Assembly: GCA_010093685.1 (NCBI GenBank)
Contig: MU006234.1
Span: 797,668-861,667, forward strand
From: Ophiobolus disseminans
Lineage: Eukaryota; Ascomycota; Dothideomycetes; Pleosporales; Phaeosphaeriaceae
Direction: 5' to 3'
Length of the DNA: 64,000 bases
Under the pieces are notes generated by a model. It saw only the letters and a list, made by a program, of their open reading frames with translations. It ran no database searches and had not been told where the DNA came from. Shown piece after piece: positions 44,153-55,120 of this stretch. The first letter of the stretch is position 1. Each line of letters begins with the position of its first letter. A program made the translations under genes and the position numbers.

Positions 44153-46269
44153 GTAGACTACGCCAGTTGCCGGATCCAAGGCTTGCCTTGGTAGCAGTGA
44201 AATCCATGATCGATGCATTGCGCCACGGACAATAGGATGGTAAGGAAGAGGTGTAGCTCATGGATGAAGATGACAGCGTGAGACGGCGTCCATATTAATA
44301 CAGCATGCGATCGTCCAACACGGGCTTTGTCGGTATGAATCCTGAGACGAAAGGCCCCTATCGCAAGGATAAATCTGGGATCGCCCGCTGTCACTTCAAG
44401 ATCTTCAACGTTCATGGGCGTTACCGCGCCATAAGCATGGACCGGTCTCGCTACCTACGGCGCTTACTGTAGCGATGGAAACAACCCATTGCTTAGTCAG
44501 GTCGTTGCGGAGAGTTCACCACGCAGCATATTTACTCAAGAGAGATTCGAGCAGCTCCATCATAATGTCGATTGTCGTTAGCGCGCTGCCCAAGCACAAG
44601 CTCATGATCCTGCAGGAATACTAGCACATTATAGTGTGCTAGGTATGGTCCAAAGCGGTGAGTACTCGCAGTATTGACTCCGATACTAGGCTTGGTACAT
44701 GTGACGCTGCCAATATGCTGAAAGATACTGTGAGCTGGAACTGCATGTATGTAGGGCGATTCGGGAAGCGTTCGGTTCCGGCTGCACTGATAACATCGAG
44801 AGTCGCTCATGGCAGTTCCATTGCTGGCACGAGTCATAAAGTCTCCTCATCCATGCCTAGCAGCATAAGGACAAGGGGCGGGAGCGGGGAGTGCGGTAAA
44901 GGCGGCGGCACCTCAACAGTTTTCGGGCGTAGTTGCAACGCCGCAGAAGTGCTTGCGTATGTTTTAAGTCCCAAGCGAGGAAAGCGATCGCTTACAGGTC
45001 GGCAATGGTACAGCGAGCTTGCTAGGGCTCTGAATGGTTTGGAGAGTGCGACCATTCACAAGTCAACCCCCGACGTATCGTCTGGGTGTAGGTGAGGGCG
45101 AGTTGGAAGGCCGAGGAGAACAATAGCTGAGGTATGGATCGATGTCTCGTCCAGTACTTTCGACATCAAATGACTGTCCGACATTCCTTCCTCGGCTCCC
45201 AGCTTCTCTGATATTTCTTCCTATTCCGCACCATACCATGCGCGTATCACCACAGTGTCTTTACGCTACATCGGCCGTGGCGTCGACAGCGAGGAGCCAG
45301 TGTGGCGGATAAGTGGTGGTATGCGTTGGACGGCCTTCTCGACTTAATGGTGAGCAACTTTACAGCTCAGCGCATCAGTGAAGTGTCTCTAGGAGCTCTT
45401 TGAATCGGCTTGGGTCGGAAACTTTAAGCGTAAGTCGCGCCGCTCTCGGTCAGCTTGACGACGTAGTTTTTCAAGGTTCGGGCGCGATCCTCGACGCAAG
45501 CTCAGGGAGAGTACAACGACAGTTGCGATGCTCGCCGGAAAATAGAGAACTTCACGGGTATCCAGACATCAGGGGACGGAGTGGGGTAGCAAACAGATCG
45601 ATGCATGGCTGCCTTGTGTTCTTCGGGGCTGAGGTTTATTGTTGACTTCGTGGTGCGGCGAGGTCAACGGTGAGCCGAGGCTGCGCGACCCGCCGCCGGC
45701 AGATGAAGCTTGCCCAAGCTTAATACCAACATCATGCTGAAACTGCTGGCACCCGTCACAAGACACGGCGTCTATCTTAACGTTGGTGGAGAGTGCGAGG
45801 CGCCGCTGCGAACGCCACCCTGTTGGAGGGGAGGGCACATACGGAGTTTTGGTCGTGATCGAGATGGAAGCCACGACGGCACAGCTGAGGCGGGAGCTAG
45901 AAAGCAGTCCCGAATAAATCATCATTTGCGGCAATGGTGGCTATACGATTCCACCTGCATGCTGATACAAAATTAGATGCGCGAAAAATTGACAACGAGA
46001 TGGCAAAAGATGTTACCAACCTTGGTGTCGCAACCTTCAGCAGGTTAAGGCTCGCGGTCGAGTCTAAAGAAATCATAGCGATCGGGCCATGTACACACTT
46101 TACAAGAACCTGGGTGGAGACAGAATTGAGAATGATATTCCTGGCTCATCTGCAACAAGGACCTCCATCCAGGGAGGCAAAAGAGAAAGTCAGATCAAAG
46201 TCAAGTCGAGTGATGGCCATGTTTCTCGAAAATTGGCTAGTAAGTCGGGCTTCCCACTGCTACCCTCAT
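44153..46269. other. Gene-poor 2.1 kb stretch
   Basis: No gene I can support. A minus-strand frame at 44834-45055 starts MVALSKPFRALASSLYHC and contains KTYASTS and PPPLPHSPLPPL. It could be the remnant of a mitochondrial presequence, but nothing follows it. A + frame at 45934-46305 overlaps the 3' end of the HET gene and has no known domain. Confidence 0.4.
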
Positions 46270-47757
46270 CTATTCGTACGCAACACAAACACTGGTAACG
46301 GGTGATCTCTCCTCCTTCCATACGCGCGTTCTGGTGCTGTAGCATAAACTTGCTGACCGCTTGCGCATTCGCAACGCACTCAGTGCTACTCTTATGCTAC
46401 AAGCATGCTCTTCGGGAGTTCGGACACGAAAGCTCCAGTTGGGGGCGAATTGGAATCGCTCATATGCGTGCAACGGCTCTCTACTATGAGTGTAGATCCA
46501 GAAAGTGCTGAAGGCTTCGTGAAGTGGAGTATGCCCGCTGTTGCCATGGGTTGTGACTAGGAAGTCCAGTAGCTCTTTACATGAGGACAGTGCTTTGCAG
46601 CAGAGCACCATCCATTTTTCCGCGCACTCATGGGGGGAGTATTGGGCCACTGGGTTATGACCCAGAGAGTATCTGGGAGTGTGCGTCATGCTGAATTCAA
46701 GAGGAGTGTTTCTGGATTCCCAGTGCAACTCAACGTCCACCAGATTGACGTCGACCATGGTCTCGAAGTGATACCGAGCTGATGATGTACTCGCTCTATA
46801 GATGCCCAAGTCTTGTGCCAGTACATCCAGGGAACAAAAGCACAGTTCGCCTTGATGAGCTTTCAGAACATTGTATGCTAGCTTGTTTGCATGCATCCTA
46901 TAGTCAACCTGTACACTGTCGCGCTCGTCGCACAACGACGTCAAGGAAAATATGCGATCTTGGACCAAGCTGCACTTCCTCTTCTGGAAAAGGGTGAGTA
47001 GTCTGATGAGGGGTTGGCCGATAAAGTAGAATTTTCCGAGGTGATGCAACGCAAACTCCTTGAACGGGGTATGGATCCAGTGTGGAGAGAAGAAGTGGAT
47101 ATTTCGGACGAGATCGGAGAATGCAAACCGCTGTCGGTTTAGTGATACTTCGATACGATGCGCTAACATAAATTCTTGAATGACCCACGACCGCGTCCAG
47201 TATTCGTTGAGAAAAAAATGTCGATGAACGAAGTCCATATCAAGAGTGACTTGTTCAGACCATTTAGGAGTATCTTTTGGCTCTCGAGGACCATCGATTA
47301 ACCGGCGTATAAGTCCAGCGTTATCAATGGCACCTAGCCATACGTGGACAAATTCTGCCTGTTGATATATGGAGCCCATCTGCACCACCTGATGATGTTT
47401 CTCGGACGCGTCGTGTTGGTTTATGCAGAGAGCATCTATCCAGTAGCCCATCGTGGGGTGAAAGATAGCATCCTCCGGTACCGCCGTCATTCGCATGAGG
47501 CTCAGGAAGTCGAACAAGTTTTGTTGAACAAGAAAGGGTGAGCCGTTGACCAAGATCCAATTCCCTTCCAAAATATTTGCGCTGCCCCATTGGTAGGATA
47601 GACACACGTAACGTGCACCAATTTCGGTGTGAGTGATATTGATTTGGATCCACTGCTCAAAGTCGGACAGCTCGGGGCTGAGATGCACAAGACGAATGGA
47701 CTGTTTGGTGTGGTCAAGCGGTTTGTATTGGAAAGTATAGTTCGCCATCGCTTGCAT
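46270..47757 (-). CDS. HET-domain (heterokaryon incompatibility) protein
   Basis: A single exon encodes 495 residues. The HET domain occupies about residues 45-200: ARYVCLSYQWGSAN (block 1), GYWIDALCINQHDASEK (block 2, with the hallmark DALCINQ), QVVQMGSIYQQAEFVHVWLG (block 3), and YWTRSWVIQEFMLAHRI. The rest is a divergent C-terminal region with RIFSLTSLCDERDSVQVDY, the usual segment after HET. There is no NACHT, ankyrin or WD domain. HET proteins trigger programmed cell death when unlike hyphae fuse, and many genomes hold dozens of paralogues. The partner locus is unknown. Start is ATG 47757; a second ATG at 47748 is possible. The frame is intact. Confidence 0.87.
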   Translation of the reverse strand: MQAMANYTFQYKPLDHTKQSIRLVHLSPELSDFEQWIQINITHTEIGARYVCLSYQWGSANILEGNWILVNGSPFLVQQNLFDFLSLMRMTAVPEDAIFHPTMGYWIDALCINQHDASEKHHQVVQMGSIYQQAEFVHVWLGAIDNAGLIRRLIDGPREPKDTPKWSEQVTLDMDFVHRHFFLNEYWTRSWVIQEFMLAHRIEVSLNRQRFAFSDLVRNIHFFSPHWIHTPFKEFALHHLGKFYFIGQPLIRLLTLFQKRKCSLVQDRIFSLTSLCDERDSVQVDYRMHANKLAYNVLKAHQGELCFCSLDVLAQDLGIYRASTSSARYHFETMVDVNLVDVELHWESRNTPLEFSMTHTPRYSLGHNPVAQYSPHECAEKWMVLCCKALSSCKELLDFLVTTHGNSGHTPLHEAFSTFWIYTHSREPLHAYERFQFAPNWSFRVRTPEEHACSIRVALSALRMRKRSASLCYSTRTRVWKEERSPVTSVCVAYE

Positions 47758-48830
47758 GTGTAAATGCGTTTCTTGTGATCTTGCTTGCTTCGGAAGTGGT
47801 TACAACGCATTTGCTGGGTGGGCGTGGTCGCAACGATGAGGCTTTGGCGCACAAGGCACCGTATCTCTGGGGGGTTTCCCAACTTTTGAGTAGAGAGGCG
47901 AGAGGCGAGTCTTCGTAAGAACGGCCAACGCTGTTCGATATCTTTGGATGTTGGGCAGTGGAAAGAAGGATAACTGTCAGCCTTCATCTCAATATAGGCG
48001 CTTAGAGAGATAGGCGCTTAGGTATACTGTGCCGCTGTGCATGCCACCGCGTGTCGCATGTCACGACGGGGGTTTCCATGTCGAGACTTGCGCCACAGAA
48101 TTGGAAGTCGTCGGCCTGGCCTATCCCCCCTCTTGCCTTGCGCCTCACTTCTCGTCGTCGGCGCCAACATACCGCGAAAGCAAAGTTCATGAGCGTGCTC
48201 ATTTGGAACACAACACAAGTAAACGCTCGAAGAAAACCTTGCTCAACGCAAGTATGCCAACATTAGATGTTACGATATGTGTCATCTTAGGTCAGCAGCC
48301 CGCATGGTAACACGGTGGTAAGCCGTGGTTGTGGTAACATCATCGCCGAGATAGGCCTTACCTATCTCACGACCTCGACTACCCACCACAATTCTTGGAG
48401 TCGGTAAAGGAAGCTCGCCTATCCCCATATATTTACAACTACCACATTCTAATGAAACATTCAATCGACCTCGCATAGTCTGGTATGTTCTTCCGGATCT
48501 CGAACTGCAAGCGACAAGAACGGGGCAGGAGTTGGTGGCTCGGGGTTAGCGAGTTGGTAAAAGTGCGTAAATCCGCCAGGACCGCAATGAGCGATCAGCT
48601 CACTTCAATAGATAAAGACCAAATTCGAGGTGGAGTATGACTATACCGGAGGTAAGGCGTTTGAACGCCGTTGAGGGTAAAATTGCATATAAGGCAGGTT
48701 TACCCCACACCAGCGCCATCTCATCCATCAAGCCCTGAGTCAGCCTCTTTCTTTCTTCACGTCCTTCTCCAACAAGTATTTCATAACACACTTTATGCTA
48801 TTACACTTGCACTTCGACACCAAACCAACC
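47758..48830. promoter_or_regulatory. Divergent promoter region, HET gene / SDR, with TATA-like box
   Basis: No gene. A TATA-like CATATAAG lies at 48686-48693, about 140 bp before the SDR start codon, and a CT-rich stretch follows it. Open frames at 48002-48310 on both strands overlap and are not supported. Confidence 0.45.
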
Positions 48831-49595
48831 ATGTCCACACCCACCACCCAATCCCTTGCCGGTAAAGTTGCCCTCATTACGGGTGCATCTAAAGGCATCG
48901 GCGCAGCCACCGCCCTCGAGCTCGCATCCCTCGGCGCTAAAGTTGTGATCAACTACTCGTCCGACTCTACGCCCGCTGACGCCCTCGTCGAGCGCATCGG
49001 CGCCAACAATGCCATTGCCATCAAAGCCAACGCAGGCTCCGTTACAGACATCGAACGACTGGTCAAGGAGACAGTCGCGTGGGGTGGCAAGATTGATATC
49101 CTCATTCCCAACGCAGGGATTGCCATAAACTCCACTCTCGAGCAGACCACCGAAGCCGACTTCCAAAAGACGTACGATCTCAACGTCAAAGGCCCATACT
49201 TCCTCGTGCAGAAGGCTCTCCCACACCTCTCTCCAGGATCGCACGTCATCCTGCTATCTACGTCGCTGTGCGCTGTATCGACGATCACACCCAATTACCT
49301 GCTGTACGCATCGTCCAAGGGCGCAGTCGAGCAGATGACCCGCATCCTGGCGAAAGATCTCGGACAGAAGGGTATCAATGTGAATGCCGTCGCACCGGGT
49401 CCGACGGGTACGGATCTGTTCTTCAAGGGGAAGAGTCAGCAGTTAATAGACACAATTTCCAGCTGGAATCCTTTCAAGAGGCTGGGTCAGCCTGAGGAAA
49501 TTGCGCGAAGTATTGCGTTCCTGGCTGGAGATGGAGGGAGTTGGGTGAATGGCCAGATTCTGAGGGTCAATGGAGGTATGACGGTTGGAAATTAG
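48831..49595 (+). CDS. Short-chain dehydrogenase/reductase, 3-oxoacyl-ACP reductase-like
   Basis: A single exon encodes 254 residues, starting at the ATG in AACCAACCATGTCC, a good fungal start context. The motifs form a complete classical SDR: ALITGASKGIG (cofactor), PNAGIA (NAG), Ser in VILLSTSLCAV, YASSKGAVEQM (Tyr-x-x-x-Lys), and NAVAPGPTGTDLF after it. The C-terminus GGSWVNGQILRVNGGMTVG is the usual substrate-loop and dimer end. Fungal proteins of this shape include FabG-like and versicolorin/naphthol-reductase-like enzymes; the substrate cannot be told from sequence. It has no intron, unlike the SDR at 41468, so the two are not recent duplicates. Confidence 0.9.
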   Translation: MSTPTTQSLAGKVALITGASKGIGAATALELASLGAKVVINYSSDSTPADALVERIGANNAIAIKANAGSVTDIERLVKETVAWGGKIDILIPNAGIAINSTLEQTTEADFQKTYDLNVKGPYFLVQKALPHLSPGSHVILLSTSLCAVSTITPNYLLYASSKGAVEQMTRILAKDLGQKGINVNAVAPGPTGTDLFFKGKSQQLIDTISSWNPFKRLGQPEEIARSIAFLAGDGGSWVNGQILRVNGGMTVGN

Positions 49596-50294
49596 TGCAT
49601 CTGAGTGGCATGTAGCATGAATATTGTCAAACTACAAAAGGGCCGACCTTCTTGCAGTTGTAGCATGAAGCTTGATATAGCTGATAGTCTGACAAATATG
49701 ATAATTACACATTGCGAGGTATTCCATTCCTCATCGAGCTACAATTTGTTTTGCTCAACATGAAGTCATTGCAAATTTCATCACCAACTCATTCGGCGCA
49801 ATGGCTAACCGCAGATCCAGCGGGCAGATCTCTTCTCTTGTGCGTGTCATTGGCTCATGACGCCTGCATTTCTTGGAGGTTGCATTGCTGCGATGATGAA
49901 GTTAGAAACCCGGCACTTTAGAAGCCGATATGTTTTCCATTCGCTTGACTGTTGAGAGGTCAATGTTCTTTTGGGCAGAAAACAAGGCGCGACGGGACTC
50001 ACTCTGAAAGATCCACGAGCACACGCGTCAACACCTCACTGGGTATCGCGAGATCGGTAATGTGCGCAAAGCACAGCTCAAAGAGTCAATTTCCAGCACT
50101 TCCGAGTTGTTTCTACATGAAGGCTTCGTGTAACCGAGCAATCTATCGAAATTGTATGTGGTGCGATGATTGATGCTACCGAATGTGATGGATAGGAAAA
50201 TCTGTGTGTGGTTGCTTGTGCGCTGGAACCATTAACTGAAACAGGACTGGGCCAAAAGCAAAGAGCTTGTGAAAGGCTCGACCAAAGGTACTGA
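49596..50294. other. Convergent 3' region
   Basis: No gene recognised between the SDR stop and the decayed end of the ankyrin gene. Short open frames are unsupported. Confidence 0.4.
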
Positions 50295-53200
50295 TCACGC
50301 AGTATCAGAAGATGTATCGCTTGTGTTGTCGCCGTCGTCGCCGTCATCTGTTATCCACCCACTGATGTTCCCGCTGATGTATTTCTCACAAGCTTGAGGA
50401 GTCAAATAATCCACATGAAAGTCGGCGATTGAGCTCATAATCGTTTCGATAGCCACACAATCGTCATCACCATACTGTGCTCTCTTATAATCTTGAATCA
50501 TGTTCGCCAGTGTACGATGACCGTTGTCCCAGGCTCGCCAAACGCATCTACCCCTATGTCAAGAAGGTAGCGAACCATGTCTAATCAACCTCATTCTGCT
50601 GCTCCTCGAGTGCTGTTCGTCCATCCACTTCGCAAGGTGGTGCGTTGATGTCTCCGCCCGCTTGGAATAAGATCTGGAAGATCTCAAAATTTCCGTTCAT
50701 CGCAGCGCACTGTATCGGTGTCGCACCAGAATCCATATAAGGATCAGCATTCACGTCTACACCTCTTGCTAATAGCCTCTTGACAACGCTAGTCAGACTT
50801 TTTGAAGCTGCCTTTTGCAAAGAAGTGTCCCACCAGAGGTTAACATAGAAACCCCTTTCACATACTGCGGGACCATCACCATCGGCTCCTAAATCAAGAA
50901 GTCGGTCCATGTGAGGATATTGCCCTGGATTATTTAGAGTACACTGAAGTCCAAGACGAAGGTACTGCTGCATGTTGGCGGAGCTTAAAGTACTGTCGAC
51001 ATTCTTTACGTCAATACCAGTGCTCAAAATCTTGGCTTCGAGCTCTGAATCCCTAGAGGAAAGGGTAGTGACGTAGGCGGCGCTTGATTGATACGCTCGG
51101 CTTTGTTCGGCTTTGAGAACTGCGGTTTCAGATCTCCATGCTAAAAAGATATGAATGATCTCCATATCCTTGCATAAGCAGGCCATCTGGAAGGGGGTGG
51201 AGCACGTGCTTTGGAGTATGAACTCAATCGGTAGATCGGACATGCGACGGTAGCCGTTGGTTCTACTTATGTGCGCTTGCAGAAAGTGCCATTGGTCCAT
51301 TCTCCAGAGATCATGGTGCAGAAAGTGTGGCACCAGCGCAAATGGATCGAATCTTGTTCTGAAGAAAATGTGGATAATTGTTTGGTGGCCTCTAGTAACT
51401 GCTAAAATCAATCCCTTAATTCCGTATTGCTCTCTGAAAGAGTCGTTGCCAAGTTTGGCAATAAGCTTTAACACAACATGCTCAACCATAAGTTCATCTC
51501 CGATGTACACAAGCGCACACAGCACCAATGGATCCAGTATCATATCTGAGTCTGGTAAGCTACGTTTGAGAATGGTTTTCATCGCGTGAGCCCCGTGATA
51601 GAGGACCACTTGTGCCTGGTGGGCAGTGGACATCTGGTGGTTGATGTAGTTTCTTTGTACGATATAGTAAAAATCGATATTGCTGAGTTTCGTGATCGCG
51701 GAAACCCAAGGGTCCCAGTAAGGAACAGGATCCGTTGGCCATATCTCATCTTCCTTGGTTCGTAGATCTAAAACGTAGCGGATTCGAGTCTGGCGAACCC
51801 TGGGAAACTCGGCGCCGGCTTTGGAAAGGCTTTGAACGATGTTCAAATATTCTAGATCGAGGTCAATACATATGGCTGAATGGCGCCCTATTATATCCCA
51901 ATAATAGACCTTTTTGTTTGGCCAGGTGGGGAACCCCAAACCTTAAAAGCTTTTGCATGCCCAAGGGATCTATTACGTAGTCCCACTCAGTACCACTCTC
52001 AATACGAACAGCATCGACCGAACAGCCACTTTCAACAAGCATATGCACCATATCTAGCGACCCTATGGTAGCCGCTAGCTGTAGTGGATATGATTCACAA
52101 AAATGGTTTGGATCAGCCCCATGAAGAAGTAGCACCCTTACGAGATCGGTGCTGTTCCCGCGAACAGCTACATGAAGTGGAGGTAATTTGCGCGCAGAGT
52201 TATGCAATTTCACTGCCATACGCATGCGAGCTATGTGGAATGGTTCATGAGTCATTGGGCGCTCGAGACCATTGCGGCAAATCTCCATGACGAGAGACGT
52301 CCAATCATCGGCGTCGTATGCTTTGGAGTGTTCCTGGACTATTGCCGGCTCAAGTTGCGACCAGTATTGTTGCTTGGCGATTCCCCGTAGCTGAGGACGA
52401 CGTTTGAGAATGATTTCGGCCAGGTCATGTCGGTTGGCCATGATTGCACGTTGTAGAGTGGACGAAGAAATTGAATGATGTCGCCATACCACCCGCAGCT
52501 CACAATCGAGAAGCTTGATAAGTGTCATCATGTCCCCAAAATCCACAGCTAGATCTACGACAGTACCTTCAGCAAACCTTTCGTGTAGGGGATCGCCTGG
52601 TTTGTAATCAAGTCTTATGATTCTATTCGCGTGCCAGTCTTTTGCACCATGTTCGAGCAAGAGATCGATGACGCTACCGTACTGTCTCTCGATGGCGTGT
52701 TGTAGGGCCGTGAAGGGCACACTCCCGTCATTGTGAGTTGAGGTGCGGTATGGACTTATCGAAGACATCACTATTCCAGTGATGTTTACATCAACACCTA
52801 ACTTGATGAGTGCAAGTATAAGGGTATGGTCTCCGTGCGCGACCGCGGGTATCCAAAGCCGCTCTAAATAGACCCTCATACTGACCAGATTCAGATGGAG
52901 TAGACGCACAAAATGCGCTCGCAAATTTGCATCCTGAGTAAGCACAACCACGATCTTCTCCATCAATATCAGGTCCAGGTTGTTCGATATGACATTGACA
53001 AAGAACTTGAGTGTAGCCGCGTAGGTGTTGTTGCCGATGATATCAAATGAGATGTCGGATTTAGTAGGTGATATGCCATCATAGCATGGAGGGAGAAAAG
53101 GTTGTGGGTTAAATAAGGCCGGGTGTGAATATGTTTCAAGGTTCAAACAGCGAACGAGGATGATGCCGTTGAAGGGTGCCTGGGCCTGCAGAGCGGTAGT

Positions 53201-53961
53201 TTCAGGTGTGGTTGTGGCGATTTGCGCCGCGTTAGGTGACCGTAGATCGCCACTGATCTGGCGATGGCGATGATGTGACGAAGAGGGAGATAAGCCAATA
53301 GAGTCCAGAAACTGGTCACTGTAGAGGAATTTGATGAATCGGTGCCAGGGTATGCGACTTGCGTTCAAGGGTATGCAAACATCGAATGTTTCTCGCCTCG
53401 GTCTTGCAATGCTTCTCTGTTAGAGCAAGTAACATCACTTGTACAGACGGCGACGGCACCGGTGTCAGCATCGAGATATCTTCCGGAGTTGGTGTTTTTT
53501 CATGAGCATTTTCTTTTGGATTGTTAGCTGATTTCATCGGCCAAACACACGACGAGAGACCTACTTGGGACGCAACGCTCGAATGTTGTTTGATAGCCGT
53601 GAGCTTTTCGCTGCTTCTGGATTCTATGCGTAGGGACTTGGATACCGCGAACACAAAGAACAGTTGTCTTCTGCTGTGCTTCGCGTTGTCGCAGGCGTTG
53701 GAATATGAATTGCCATTCCCTCGTTGTGACATTCTTGTTGATAGCCCACTTGTGGAACACTCTTTCGTGTTGTGCTTTGCTGTTCAACTGCTAAGAAAAG
53801 CAATAAAAAAAGGACACCAGGGCTACCTACGTCCTGCTGAAGCCTCTCTGGTTCATGGGGGCCATTACTTGGGCGAGCGACTGATCCTGGCCAACATACA
53901 GTTCCAGGATTTCATCTTTGAATCGGTCCCACTCTTCCTCGTCCTTCTGCCGTCTCGCCAT
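50295..53961 (-). pseudogene. Clr5-domain / ankyrin-repeat protein gene, apparently decaying
   Basis: Exon 1 (53831-53961) encodes MARRQKDEEEWDRFKDEILE and LYVGQDQSLAQVM. After a 51 bp intron (53780-53830) the reading continues TKAQHERVFHKWAINKN, completing an N-terminal Clr5 domain. Further exons near 53.45 and 53.37 kb are less certain. From about 53.37 to 51.93 kb one frame carries ankyrin-like repeats (LQHAIERQYGSVIDLLLEHGA, LHVAVRGNSTDLVRVLLLHG). At about 51.93 kb, next to an A5 run, the frame shifts, and a second long frame continues to 50.58 kb with more repeats. The last repeat is interrupted by a shift and stops around DMVRYLLDIG, a further gap follows, and the tail (TLANMIQDYKRAQYGDD) lies in another frame to TGA 50295-50297. 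The full gene would be a large scaffold; role unknown. Confidence 0.6.
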
Positions 53962-55120
53962 TCTACTCTATGTATCCGATGAGAGACAGACGGAGAGCTA
54001 AGAGGTGAGAGGCTGCAGGGGATTCTAAGAAGCCTTGTCCAACAGGGTTGAGGATATCGTACCAGGATGGAACTATACAAATCGCAGATCAGGCGAGAAT
54101 GGATGACGTAGTAGTAGTGATCAAACGTTGCTAAACCGAAGCTACACTGATTTGCAGGCTAGGACGACTCTATAACATCGCTAGGAGGGGTAGATAAGGG
54201 ATTCTCGAGAGTTGAACAGAAAGGCTCTGTTGCCAAAATTCCCGCACGTGGATGTTAGAGCGCACAACGGTCATCTGCAATATCGCTGCATCTGTACAAG
54301 AGCGTCGCATGGACTGAGGTGAGGGGATTAAAGAGCGTTCTAGCGGCTTGGACGCGATGGGTGGGATGGCGGAGTGAAGAGCTGTGTAGGTAGTGATGGC
54401 TATCGTACAGAAGCCAAAAATGTGGCCCGTAGATATTTCCAGTAATGATTCAAATCATACATCCACATCCACAGCCACCTCCGCCCGCCCATCAATTTAA
54501 CCTCCCAAGATCCCTTATGCCCAAAATTAACCCGTTCACTTGCACTCAGCATCCCACCCTCGCCTCAAAAACAACCTGTCCACACGCACTCAACTTCCCC
54601 TCCTCCCCTCAAAACAGCCAAAAGAACATGTCCCGACCACTTTCCGCTACGAACCAAAGGCCCACGTTGCAGAAACGCGTGAACCGCTGGTTGCCTTACT
54701 ACAGGTGGATTACGGGAGCTTGTGATTGAGTAGGTAAACATACAGTGTTGGTGTTGACGTAAAATGCGCGAAGAACTCAGCGCTTGGAATTGCATCTGCG
54801 TTTGCGGACTGGCGCTATTTATGATGGCGAGAACATGATGCAACAGTGACAGCTCTCGAAGACTCTGAACGAAGATGAACTAGCTTTGTTTAGCTACCTG
54901 CCACGATGCGACAAGCATTACTCACTGACGATCAAATAGATGAGAACCAATGTAACACTGTTGTTGATTTACTACATCCTCACTTCCCATCAAATCACGA
55001 TGAACCTAAATTCACAACTCCCTCGCTCAGGTATCACAAAGTCTAAGAATACTTTCAAGTACCTTCAACACATCATAAAACACATTTTCGCAAAACTCCT
55101 TGCCCACACGCCGCAGTCAC
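53962..55120. other. Intergenic region, 1.2 kb
   Basis: No gene recognised. Sequence at 54460-54620 is C- and A-rich. Open frames at 54445-54843 on both strands overlap and have no motif. Confidence 0.4.

Noticed and set aside
44834..45055. Minus-strand frame resembling a mitochondrial presequence plus Pro-rich linker, possibly from a proline dehydrogenase-like N-terminus
   Set aside because: No downstream catalytic sequence could be found, and the resemblance is to low-complexity sequence only.
45934..46305. Open frame on the + strand overlapping the HET gene end
   Set aside because: The HET frame on the other strand is long and conserved; this frame shows no domain.
54445..54843. Opposed small open frames in the gap before the Zn2Cys6 factor
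   Set aside because: C/A-rich low-complexity sequence, no conserved features.
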